A stretch of 27,956 nucleotides of DNA, from positions 1-27,956 of IMG/VR virus record IMGVR_UViG_3300023179_000414. One strand, written 5' to 3'. Positions 9,472-17,863 of the stretch are shown piece by piece (within the stretch, counting starts at the first letter, position 1; every line of letters begins with the position of its first letter). The notes under the pieces are model-generated. The model saw only the letters and a list, made by a program, of their open reading frames with translations, did no database searches and was not told the DNA's origin. Made by a program: the position numbers and the translations under genes. The stretch is from a virus.

Positions 9472-12400
9472 ATGGCTTACGATCCAAGTATCTTCAATAT
9501 CAATCCGTATTACGACGATTACGATCCCGCCAAGGCGTTTCTCCGAGTTCTTTTCAAGCCAGGTTATGCGGTTCAGGCTCGTGAACTAACCCAAATCCAG
9601 TCCATTCTTCAGGATCAGGTTTCGCAGATTGGCGACCATCTGTTCAAGGACGGTTCGCGTATCGTAGGCGGTGGTATTGGTGTTCGGAATACCAACTACT
9701 TGATGATCCAGCCTAATGTAAACGGGCTGACCGATATTAGTGACTACTCTTTTGTACTAAATTCAACTGTAAAAATTGGACAAGGTGCAAGCGGAGCACA
9801 GCCTGAAGCCCGCGTGGTTCACTATATTGAGCCTGATGCTACTGATGGTGCTCTTGTTCTAATTTTGGATTATATTTCTGGTTCACAGTTTAACACCACG
9901 ACAGTTGATCTTTATACTGATACTGATATTTCTGTTAAGTATGAATTAACTCCAAAAACTGAAACATGGGCAAACGGCTCTTGCAAACTAGTTTCTGTTG
10001 ACGACGGAATTTTCTATGTTGACGGATTCTTTGTTCGCAATCAGCAACAGTATTATGTTCCTTTCCAAACAGTTTCCGTTAGCCCAACTGTTTCCCGTAG
10101 AGATTTTGAATACGGAACCGCATATGCGAATCTAACCGCCAAAGTTGGTTTCACCATTACTCGTGATTCTGTTACCGAATCAGAAGACGCATCGCTGCGT
10201 GATCCTGCAATTGGTTCATACAACTACAACGCTCCTGGGGCGGATCGCTTCAAGATTGATCTTGTATTGGATCAAAAAGACCTGCTATCGGTTCCAGACA
10301 ATTTTGTTGAATTGTTGCGGTTTGAAAACGGCAGAATTACTCGCAAGGTTGAGCGTGTAACCTACGGAGAAATTGAAAAAACACTGTCTCGTAGAACATA
10401 TGACGAGTCGGGATCGTATATTGTTAAGCCCTTTGAGGTGAGTGTTTCTTTGACGGGAGCCACTCTTGAATACACCTTCGGAAAAGGCAAGGCGTATGTT
10501 CAGGGATACGAATTAGACTCACAGTACCCACAGAAGGTAAGTGTTCCTGCTGCACGAACCACGCAGACTGAAACTGATCTAATATTCCCCTTTGCAAGCG
10601 GAAACTGGGTGGGTGCGTGTGCTGGATTTGATACTGATACCATTACTTCTTTTGGCACCACATTCAATAACAATATTGGAACCACTCTGAACAACGGTTC
10701 TGCTGAAGTATATTTTAGAAACTCTAGTAAAGCAGTAATTGGTCAGGCAAAACTTCACGGGCTGATTCCATTTGGGTTTGTCAACTCTGCTAGCGGATTG
10801 ACTCGTGGACATTACAAACTGTACCTATACGGTGTTTGCGCTGGTTCAGTTATTGCAGGTGCTTCTAGTGCAGTAGTAATGCCTAGCGGTGCTGCAATAA
10901 ACAGCGGCAGAACTCTTGCTGTTTTTGGTGCCTGTGGTGCAAACGGAACATTCTCCACACTTAATGGTGGAGATGCACTTCCGCTCGTTTATGATGTAAA
11001 ACCTGGATACGGAATTTCAGGATTTACCAAGGTTGAATTTTATACTAAAGTTGTAAGCAATGATATATCTATAAGTCCACAAAATCCAGCAAGCAATGTT
11101 CCAATTTCTTATACAGTAAATTCGTCTAGCAATTTTACAAATACTATTCCTAGTGCATCAAATTACGGAATGGTTGGATTCTTCAATTACGGAGCCATTG
11201 GAACAAATAACGCAGCAGATGTTCAACAAGTAACTTTGATATCTTCTGGTTTGACTGGAACTACCGCACAAGCGTATAGCCCAGGTCATAGCGTAAGTAT
11301 GACAGGAATAACTCTATCTTCTGATGGATCGTCATACTTGACACTACAAATTCCTGGAGGTGCTCATCCTCTTGGTTTTACTGCTGGTGCTGTGAAAATG
11401 ATAGTTCCGCTAAAGTATTCTTTAGATCCTACTAGACTGACAACGAATGCTTCTTCTAACATCAGAACAAAAACTGCCACAACATATACTCATTCCACCA
11501 CATCTGTGTCAAACAACCCAGGAATCAGAGGTGGAAGAAAATATATTCAACTTCCGCATTGGGATGTGTACTCCATCAGCGGTATCAGCATGGGGTCTTC
11601 TGATGTTACTTCTTGGTTTGAATTGGATGACGGTCAGCGAGAAGACTATTACGACTACTCAAGAGTATTTGTAAAGTCTGAAAAGCAAAACAGTCTAAAC
11701 AATCTACCCGCTAATACAACTTTCAATGTTCGTTACAATTATTTCTTGCACGGCGGACTCACATTTGCCCCATTTGTTGGTGCAAACTCTTATATCGGAG
11801 TAACATACAGTCATATTCCGTTGTACACCAATTCAAGAACAGGCAAGACCATATCTCTAGCAAACGCAATAGATTTCCGTCACTCTGGCCCAAATACGAC
11901 TGATCCAATCGCCAAGCCTTACGGATTGTATGAATTTGGTTCTGCACTAGCCAACACCACAGTTTCATACAGCCACTATCTGCCAAGAATAGACAAGATT
12001 AAACTAAAGGTAAATCCATCAAATGGTGCCCCTTTATTTGTGGTTGAGCAAGGACAGCCTGATCTAGTTCCTGTACCACCACCAGACACAGACGATGCAA
12101 TCACCTTGTACACAGCACTTGTTCCTGCGTACACCCACAAAGCGTCTGATGTTGTTCTGACTCCATACGATAATCGTCGCTACACTATGGCAGATATTGG
12201 TAAGATTGAAAAGCGTGTAGACGATGTGGAAACATTTGCAACTCTGTCTGCATCTGAAATAGAACTGGAAGGCAAGTCTTTGTTGACTCCTGCCCGAACT
12301 ATTGGTTCTTCCATCACAGTAGAGCCTGTAAAAACATCTCTTTATGTGGACGAATTTAATGGTCACAACTCAGGAGATGTTTCAAGTGATGAGCATATTT

Positions 12401-14586
12401 GTTCTGTGGACTACGAATACGGTGAGTTGCGTCCGTTCTTCTTATCGTATCCCATTTCTCTTGGAGCAAGCACAGCCAATCCTGCTCTTGCCATGTCTTC
12501 TGATGGGGTTTGCACACTGGCATACGGAATAACTGCTCACACGCAAAATCTTGGATACACCAAAACAGTTAAGCCCAATCCAACCAATACAACCAATTGG
12601 CTTGGATTCTTGACTGCTTCCAAGACCATTGAAACCACATGGGACACTTCTTATCGTCCACTCACCAAGACTAATGCTCTTGGAGAAAACGACAATTGGA
12701 TTTCTTCTGATGCGTATGACCGTCGTGGGTTTGGAACCCAATGGAACGATTGGGAAAGCATGTGGACAGGAATAGAGGCTCGTCAGGAAGAAAACGACAC
12801 TCTACAGCGAGCAATTCTTGAATTGCCTCGTTCTGCTTCTCCGTCTGCTGTTGCTTCTGTTGATTCAGGAAACCCGTCAATTGGCGTTGGTCGTAGAATA
12901 GACGCAACCACCAGCGAAAAGATGATGGGTTATGCCAAGTCCAAGCGACTCAAGAACCGCATCAAAGAAACTGTTGAAGGACGAGTCATTGACAAGAGTG
13001 TTCTTCCGTACATTTCAACCCAAACAATTGGTTTGACTGCTTACGGACTAAAACCAAACGCTGCAAATCTTTCAGTTTTCTTTGATGGAATTTCTCTAGC
13101 AGGTGGTGTTGCGGCTGGTCTTTCTGCTGATAAATACGGAACTGTTTCGGTTTCGTTTACCGTTCCCGCTAATCGCTTCACAGTAGGAGAAAAACTGATT
13201 CGTATCAGCGATTCGTTTGATCCACAGAACGCATCTACTGCTGCTGAAACTGTTTTCTATGCTACTGGTGCTTTCACCAAGCGAGATTCGGGATCGTATT
13301 CTACTCGTCCTCCTGAACTGCGTCGCCAAACTGTAACAAGCGATGGCATAATCAAGACACCATTTAATCGTGAAGTTTCTTATGACAGCAACGCAAATAC
13401 TGTGGATAACAACCAGTGGACTGATCCTCTGTGCCAGACTTTCATAGTAGACAAAAAGACATATCCTGATGGACTGTTTGTGTCTAGTGTTGACCTGTTT
13501 TTTGCCAAAGCAGATGCTTTGCTTCCTGTCACGGTTCAGATTCGTCCAACAGTTAATGGGTATCCGTCGCCTTCTGTGGCACTTCCGTTCTCCACAGTAA
13601 CCAAGTTGCCGTCTGCGGTAACTGTGAATTCCAATAATGGAGATCCTGTAGCCACAGGCTTCACATTTAGTAGCCCCGTATACCTTGAGCCAGGTGAGTA
13701 CGCAATTGCTGTCTTGACAAATAGCGGAAAGTACGAGTTGTACGCATCTGATACTTCATTGAACACCACATCGGGCGGTCGTGCAGGCAATAATGCAAGT
13801 GTTGGAACTCTATACCTGCCACAGAACACCAGTACATGGGTGGCAGATAACGCTACAGATATTGCTTTCCGTGTGAATCGTTGTACTTTCTCTCAACAGA
13901 GTGGAACACTTCAGTACGCTACTCCAACGGGATGGGGAAGCGGTAGCATAGAAATTGCAAAGATTTGTACAAATGAAATAGTTCCAAGCGGATGCTCTGT
14001 TTCCCGAACTGTAAATGGAATATCTGTAAAGAATTGCCAAAACACCTATTTCACAGCCGCTCAATCAAATCTTCCTGTGGTGTTTACTCTTACACGAGGC
14101 ACAAGCGATGCTGTGTCTCCTGTGGTTGATACGGGAACATTTGTTGGAAATGCAGTATCGTTGTTCTTGGGGTCATCTCCCTCAACTGCTGCACCGTACT
14201 CCACATCTTCGTATGTGTCTCGTGCTGTTGTGCTTCCACAAGATGCCACTTCTAACGGAATATTTGTGTACACTAACGCCGTGATTCCGCAGGGAGCCAC
14301 CGTGAACATGTACTGCAAGTACTCTTCGTCTGGTGAAAGTGGACTGTTCCAAAGCCAGTGGCGACCCATGACTCGCGTGAATCTACCGTTTACCAGTTCA
14401 ACTGAAGCAGATTTCCGAGAAGCGGTGTACGGAATAACTGGCCCGTCTGTGGCAAATGCCACAGGATTGAGTGGTGGAATCAATTCGTATCAAATCAAGG
14501 CAGAGTTCTTGGCTGCAAACGGGTCTAACACACCGTATGCCAAGACTCCTGCCCTAAAGAATATTCGTGTGGTGACTTGGAGGTAA
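9472..14586 (+). CDS. Large DUF4815-type virion structural protein
   Basis: This is a 1704-residue protein. The N-terminus, with FNINPYYDDYDPAKAFLRVL, FKPGYAVQARELTQIQSILQ and GDHLFKDGSRIVGGG, is the signature of DUF4815, found in tail and baseplate proteins of large myoviruses including T4-like cyanophages. The region around residues 1300-1450 (QTFIVDKKTYPDGLFVSSVD, then VQIRP, NGYPS and LEPGEYAIAV) is a second recurrent element of such proteins. The C-terminus ends in beta-rich sequence with SYQIKAEFLAANGSNTP. It probably takes the place of the short-fibre attachment proteins (gp9/gp10 zone) and links the baseplate to the fibres encoded next, but that role is inferred from gene order. AGAGGA precedes the ATG. 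Its stop overlaps the ribosome binding site of the next gene. Confidence 0.85.
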   Translation: MAYDPSIFNINPYYDDYDPAKAFLRVLFKPGYAVQARELTQIQSILQDQVSQIGDHLFKDGSRIVGGGIGVRNTNYLMIQPNVNGLTDISDYSFVLNSTVKIGQGASGAQPEARVVHYIEPDATDGALVLILDYISGSQFNTTTVDLYTDTDISVKYELTPKTETWANGSCKLVSVDDGIFYVDGFFVRNQQQYYVPFQTVSVSPTVSRRDFEYGTAYANLTAKVGFTITRDSVTESEDASLRDPAIGSYNYNAPGADRFKIDLVLDQKDLLSVPDNFVELLRFENGRITRKVERVTYGEIEKTLSRRTYDESGSYIVKPFEVSVSLTGATLEYTFGKGKAYVQGYELDSQYPQKVSVPAARTTQTETDLIFPFASGNWVGACAGFDTDTITSFGTTFNNNIGTTLNNGSAEVYFRNSSKAVIGQAKLHGLIPFGFVNSASGLTRGHYKLYLYGVCAGSVIAGASSAVVMPSGAAINSGRTLAVFGACGANGTFSTLNGGDALPLVYDVKPGYGISGFTKVEFYTKVVSNDISISPQNPASNVPISYTVNSSSNFTNTIPSASNYGMVGFFNYGAIGTNNAADVQQVTLISSGLTGTTAQAYSPGHSVSMTGITLSSDGSSYLTLQIPGGAHPLGFTAGAVKMIVPLKYSLDPTRLTTNASSNIRTKTATTYTHSTTSVSNNPGIRGGRKYIQLPHWDVYSISGISMGSSDVTSWFELDDGQREDYYDYSRVFVKSEKQNSLNNLPANTTFNVRYNYFLHGGLTFAPFVGANSYIGVTYSHIPLYTNSRTGKTISLANAIDFRHSGPNTTDPIAKPYGLYEFGSALANTTVSYSHYLPRIDKIKLKVNPSNGAPLFVVEQGQPDLVPVPPPDTDDAITLYTALVPAYTHKASDVVLTPYDNRRYTMADIGKIEKRVDDVETFATLSASEIELEGKSLLTPARTIGSSITVEPVKTSLYVDEFNGHNSGDVSSDEHICSVDYEYGELRPFFLSYPISLGASTANPALAMSSDGVCTLAYGITAHTQNLGYTKTVKPNPTNTTNWLGFLTASKTIETTWDTSYRPLTKTNALGENDNWISSDAYDRRGFGTQWNDWESMWTGIEARQEENDTLQRAILELPRSASPSAVASVDSGNPSIGVGRRIDATTSEKMMGYAKSKRLKNRIKETVEGRVIDKSVLPYISTQTIGLTAYGLKPNAANLSVFFDGISLAGGVAAGLSADKYGTVSVSFTVPANRFTVGEKLIRISDSFDPQNASTAAETVFYATGAFTKRDSGSYSTRPPELRRQTVTSDGIIKTPFNREVSYDSNANTVDNNQWTDPLCQTFIVDKKTYPDGLFVSSVDLFFAKADALLPVTVQIRPTVNGYPSPSVALPFSTVTKLPSAVTVNSNNGDPVATGFTFSSPVYLEPGEYAIAVLTNSGKYELYASDTSLNTTSGGRAGNNASVGTLYLPQNTSTWVADNATDIAFRVNRCTFSQQSGTLQYATPTGWGSGSIEIAKICTNEIVPSGCSVSRTVNGISVKNCQNTYFTAAQSNLPVVFTLTRGTSDAVSPVVDTGTFVGNAVSLFLGSSPSTAAPYSTSSYVSRAVVLPQDATSNGIFVYTNAVIPQGATVNMYCKYSSSGESGLFQSQWRPMTRVNLPFTSSTEADFREAVYGITGPSVANATGLSGGINSYQIKAEFLAANGSNTPYAKTPALKNIRVVTWR

Positions 14587-14587
14587 C

Positions 14588-14797
14588 ATGAGCAGTCGGT
14601 ATATGCGTGATCCCCAAACAGGGGCATTATATTTGAAAGATCGGGATGTGCTAGCCGTGCGAGCACATCAAGAAACTGTGGAGATGACGGTACAGGCTTT
14701 ACAAGATCAGATAAATACATTGAACGCTAGGCTATCGCAACTTGAATCTGCATTGAGCACAGGAACCCTATGGCAGCAAACACAGGCCCAGACCTAA
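14588..14797 (+). CDS. Small coiled-coil protein upstream of the tail fibre
   Basis: This 69-residue protein starts one base after the preceding stop, with a strong GGAGG (14579-14583) inside the end of the previous gene. The first 25 residues (YMRDPQTGALYLKDRDVLAV) form a compact head. Residues about 28-60 show heptad spacing of hydrophobics (VEMTVQALQDQINTLNARL), which predicts a short coiled coil. The gene ends 28 bases inside the tail fibre gene, in another frame, and a late-promoter-like box lies within it. The good ribosome binding site and coupling at both ends argue that it is real. It may be a trimerising accessory or chaperone of the fibre; no function can be assigned from the sequence. 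Confidence 0.75.
   Translation: MSSRYMRDPQTGALYLKDRDVLAVRAHQETVEMTVQALQDQINTLNARLSQLESALSTGTLWQQTQAQT
14710..14717 (+). promoter_or_regulatory. Candidate T4-type late promoter box for the tail fibre
   Basis: GATAAATA fits the NATAAATA form of the T4-like late promoter (T4 consensus TATAAATA), which is recognised by the gp55 sigma factor. It lies inside the small coiled-coil gene, 52 bases before the tail fibre ATG. That leaves room for a normal leader, and AGGA at 14761-14764 sits at a proper distance from the ATG. Confidence 0.5.
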
Positions 14798-17700
14798 ACA
14801 CCTACAGCATTCCAGAAGTGGCACTTGGCGACACCTTCAACACATGGAGGGATGTTACCAATACTGGCGTATACAAACTAAACAAACTCAAGGTTTACGA
14901 CGGAGTTTCTTCGTCTTCGATTGATATTACTGTGGCTGCGGGTGGAACCCTTTCTGCTGCTATTGCGGATAATGTAAACAAGGGTGTCACATTCATTCAG
15001 CCTGTGACCTTTCAAAGCGGTGTAACCTTTAACGGCGATGTAACATTCAATGCAACTTCGTTCACGGTAAACGCAAATATTGTCACTATTGACGATTACT
15101 CTATAGTGCTTGGTGACACTGCTGCGGGTTCAACAGACACAAAGATCAACGCAGCAGGCGGTGGTGGTCTGCTTATAAATCGTGGAACCAGTGGCTCAAC
15201 CGCAGAGTGGCTGTGGAAAACCACCAATGTTCACGGGCTTACTGGTGTTTGGCAAGCCAACGCACATATTGGTATTAGTGGTGCCACCTTTGGCATCTAT
15301 CCCAATGCGGGTGGAGTTCTGCCTGTTCACGGCAGCGGTATTCGTCTGGACGGTGGCAGCACAAACGATCACGGGCTGCTTGTTGAGTTGACATCTGATG
15401 GAGTCTCAGGCACCACAAGCAACCGCTCCATCCAGTTTGAGCGGTATTCGCCATCAGGTGCTACCGTGTTCATGGAAGTTTTTAGCGGAACCACATACGG
15501 CAACAGACCGTTTGTAAACATTTCTGATGGTGCAAACCGCAAGACTATTACACAGGCAACACACACCTTTGTGTTTGGTACTCCTGTGCGGTTTGATAAA
15601 GCCGCCAACAAGTACGCGGCAGCACAGGGATCAGACGCAGAGAGTGCAGAAGTTGTTGGTATTGTGTCCAAAGTTATAAACACAGATTCTTTTGAACTAA
15701 CCTTTATTGGTGAGATTTTTGGTGATTTTTCTGCTGTGAATGCAACTGGTTCAGGTCTTGTTGCTGGAACAGTATACTACCTTACGCCCACATCGGTTGG
15801 AAAGATTAGTCCTGTTCAGCCCACCAGTCCTGGAACCGTGCACAAAGCCGTTCTGATTGCCACTGGGTCACAATCTGCAATTGTACTGCCGTTCACTGGT
15901 GGACTACTGGCTTCACCCATTCAGATTGCTAATTCGTCTTCTGTTGCAACACGAATACAGCAACTCAACACTTTTGATGTGGGTGATATTGTTCGATTCA
16001 AGGCGTATCCGAGTGGTGTTACCTTGTCGTACAAACCAACAGTTGGTGCTACCGCTGAAGTAAATTATCCCAATGGAATTTTCGTAAAAGGTCAGGCAAA
16101 CACCCCTGAAGAAGCAGAAATCGCAGGAATGGTTATTGCGGTTGGAGTCACTAACGGTATTAATGACTCGTTTGATGTGCTCATGGACGGTTTCTTTACT
16201 GTGAGTTCGTGGGATTCTCCGTACACTAATTTGACCCCTGGAACCGTGTACTTCTTGAACACAGGCTGTGCAGGCACAACAGGTTCGTTTGAGAGTGGTG
16301 TATCATCACTTACCGCTATTCCACCGTCAACCGAAGGCACGGTTCGTAAGCCCATGCTTATGGCAACAAGTGCTTTGAGCGGCTACCTGTTCTCGTATCG
16401 TGGAGATGTGCGTGGTGCTGCGGTTGGAATTAGTTACGCCAACCTTGCCAATTTCTTGGTAAGTAATATTTCTGATGGAATTAGTGGTGATCTCCAAATT
16501 GGAGTGTACGACGGCAACACCAACGGCAGAGAAGCCATCCGTATTGCCGCAGGCAGGGGCAAGTTTGATACCAGTGTTGGCGTTACGGGATATGTGGGTA
16601 TTGGTGGCGGATGGCAGTCTCTTGCCAGCGGTAACGGCAACCGAATCTTGGCTCCTCTTGATGTTCGTGGTGAGATACGAGCAGGTGTAACGCTTAGTAG
16701 TCCAATACCACAAGGACGCGACCTGTTGGTGTCTCGGTACATAACCGATGATGTGACTTCTGGCACTACTGCTGCTGCTGTGAATGTTATTGGCACTCGG
16801 TATTCGTCGTCTAGTCTTGCTTTGGGACACGGTGTGCGATCTGCGGTGGGTTCTGACGGGTGGATAAGCAGCCTGCCTAGCACGGTGAGTACCGCTAGAA
16901 GTGCACTGGTTGTTGGCTTGAGTGGCAGCGATCCTGCACTTGTGTGGAAAATCGCATTCAATAGTGGAAGTGGAACGGCTTTGGGTAGTGCTGTTACCTT
17001 GACTGATGTGTTTAGCATTGTGGGTGCTACTGCTCAGTTTAACGGTGCTGTAAATATTGGTACAACTTTTGACCGTGCTTCTGTTCAGACACATAAGCCA
17101 CGCTTGTTTATTCAGGCAGACAGCAGCAGCAATCCTCGTCCGCAGATATACATGACGGGTACGGATGGCAATTTCTTGCTAATGAACGCTAGTGGTTCCG
17201 CTGGAGACTACAACAGCATCAACCAGTACGGTGGCAACAGTTATCTTGTGTTTGGAAAAGCGAGTGGTGGTGGAGCAGGACACACATTTGCTATTGCTCC
17301 TTGGGCATCAGGTTCTCAGACAGTTGGAATGCTGATGTCTTACAACGGAACAAGCGTTAATGTTGGAATAAACACCTACACTCCCGCCGTTGCTTTGGAT
17401 GTGGTTGGTAACATCAAGACTGATACTGGTTTGGTTCTTGGAGGTGCAACATTTGCTGCTCCTAGTGGAACCGCTCCGCTATTTGGTGCACGGGCTTGGG
17501 CAAGATTTACTAGTGCCGCAGGGTCAATGGTTGGGGGAGAATACCAATGTACTATATCAGCGAGCGGAAACATATCTAAAATAGTCAGAATAGAAACTGG
17601 AGTTGTTGATGTGTATTTTGATAGACCAATGCCCGATGCTTATTATTCTGTTGTAGCAATAGCATCTAAAAAATTGCCAAATAGAGATACGAATGTGTGT

Positions 17701-17823
17701 TGGTATTTGGATGATGAAAATGTTCCAACTACAACTAAATTTAGAATGTGTTGTACTGCTGTAAATTATAGTACTTCTACTATGCAAGATGTTGGCTTGG
17801 GTAGTGTTATTGTTTTCCGTTGA
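14770..17823 (+). CDS. Tail fibre protein with repeated shaft module and separate tip domain
   Basis: This is a 1017-residue protein. The N-terminus (ALGDTFNTWRDVTNTGVYKL, then VTFQSGVTFNGDVTF) is typical of the attachment end and beta-repeat shaft of T4-like cyanophage tail fibres. Residues 264-378 and 399-546 are two diverged copies of one module, with a third in the next gene. Near the C-terminus VGINTYTPAVALDVVGNIKT is the widespread fibre motif that leads into the tip. The last part has FGARAWARF and YFDRPMPDAYYSVVAIA, as in cyanophage fibre tips. From about 17570 the DNA becomes clearly more AT-rich, suggesting an exchanged tip. AGGA lies before the ATG, which overlaps the preceding small gene by 28 bases. 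Host receptor binding is the likely role; the receptor cannot be inferred. Confidence 0.85.
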   Translation: MAANTGPDLNTYSIPEVALGDTFNTWRDVTNTGVYKLNKLKVYDGVSSSSIDITVAAGGTLSAAIADNVNKGVTFIQPVTFQSGVTFNGDVTFNATSFTVNANIVTIDDYSIVLGDTAAGSTDTKINAAGGGGLLINRGTSGSTAEWLWKTTNVHGLTGVWQANAHIGISGATFGIYPNAGGVLPVHGSGIRLDGGSTNDHGLLVELTSDGVSGTTSNRSIQFERYSPSGATVFMEVFSGTTYGNRPFVNISDGANRKTITQATHTFVFGTPVRFDKAANKYAAAQGSDAESAEVVGIVSKVINTDSFELTFIGEIFGDFSAVNATGSGLVAGTVYYLTPTSVGKISPVQPTSPGTVHKAVLIATGSQSAIVLPFTGGLLASPIQIANSSSVATRIQQLNTFDVGDIVRFKAYPSGVTLSYKPTVGATAEVNYPNGIFVKGQANTPEEAEIAGMVIAVGVTNGINDSFDVLMDGFFTVSSWDSPYTNLTPGTVYFLNTGCAGTTGSFESGVSSLTAIPPSTEGTVRKPMLMATSALSGYLFSYRGDVRGAAVGISYANLANFLVSNISDGISGDLQIGVYDGNTNGREAIRIAAGRGKFDTSVGVTGYVGIGGGWQSLASGNGNRILAPLDVRGEIRAGVTLSSPIPQGRDLLVSRYITDDVTSGTTAAAVNVIGTRYSSSSLALGHGVRSAVGSDGWISSLPSTVSTARSALVVGLSGSDPALVWKIAFNSGSGTALGSAVTLTDVFSIVGATAQFNGAVNIGTTFDRASVQTHKPRLFIQADSSSNPRPQIYMTGTDGNFLLMNASGSAGDYNSINQYGGNSYLVFGKASGGGAGHTFAIAPWASGSQTVGMLMSYNGTSVNVGINTYTPAVALDVVGNIKTDTGLVLGGATFAAPSGTAPLFGARAWARFTSAAGSMVGGEYQCTISASGNISKIVRIETGVVDVYFDRPMPDAYYSVVAIASKKLPNRDTNVCWYLDDENVPTTTKFRMCCTAVNYSTSTMQDVGLGSVIVFR
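15559..15903 (+). repeat. Fibre module, copy 1
   Basis: Residues 264-378 of the tail fibre. Its landmarks are FGTPVRFD, then SDAESAEVVGIVSKV, SFELTFIGEI, AGTVYYL and GTVHKAVLIAT. The same order of elements recurs at 15964-16407 and at 17921-18265. The copies are alignable as protein but well diverged as DNA. Confidence 0.7.
15964..16407 (+). repeat. Fibre module, copy 2
   Basis: Residues 399-546 of the tail fibre. It follows copy 1 directly and shows FDVGDIVRF, then NTPEEAEIAGMVIAV, SFDVLMDGFF, PGTVYFL and GTVRKPMLMATS in the same order. It is about 30 residues longer than copy 1, with extra sequence after the first element. Confidence 0.7.
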
Positions 17824-17863
17824 TATTTGATTATTGAGTTTAAACAACTAAAGAGAAACACAC

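Noticed and set aside
16327-17094. A 255-codon open frame on the minus strand, and an overlapping 194-codon frame at 16434-17018
   Set aside because: Both lie fully opposite the tail fibre gene, have low-complexity Ser/Thr/Arg-rich composition and no recognisable domain; they mirror codon bias of the + strand gene.
17838-17845. GTTTAAAC palindrome in the gap before the collar fibre
   Set aside because: Too short for an operator or terminator call, no T-run follows, and there is no second copy to support a role.
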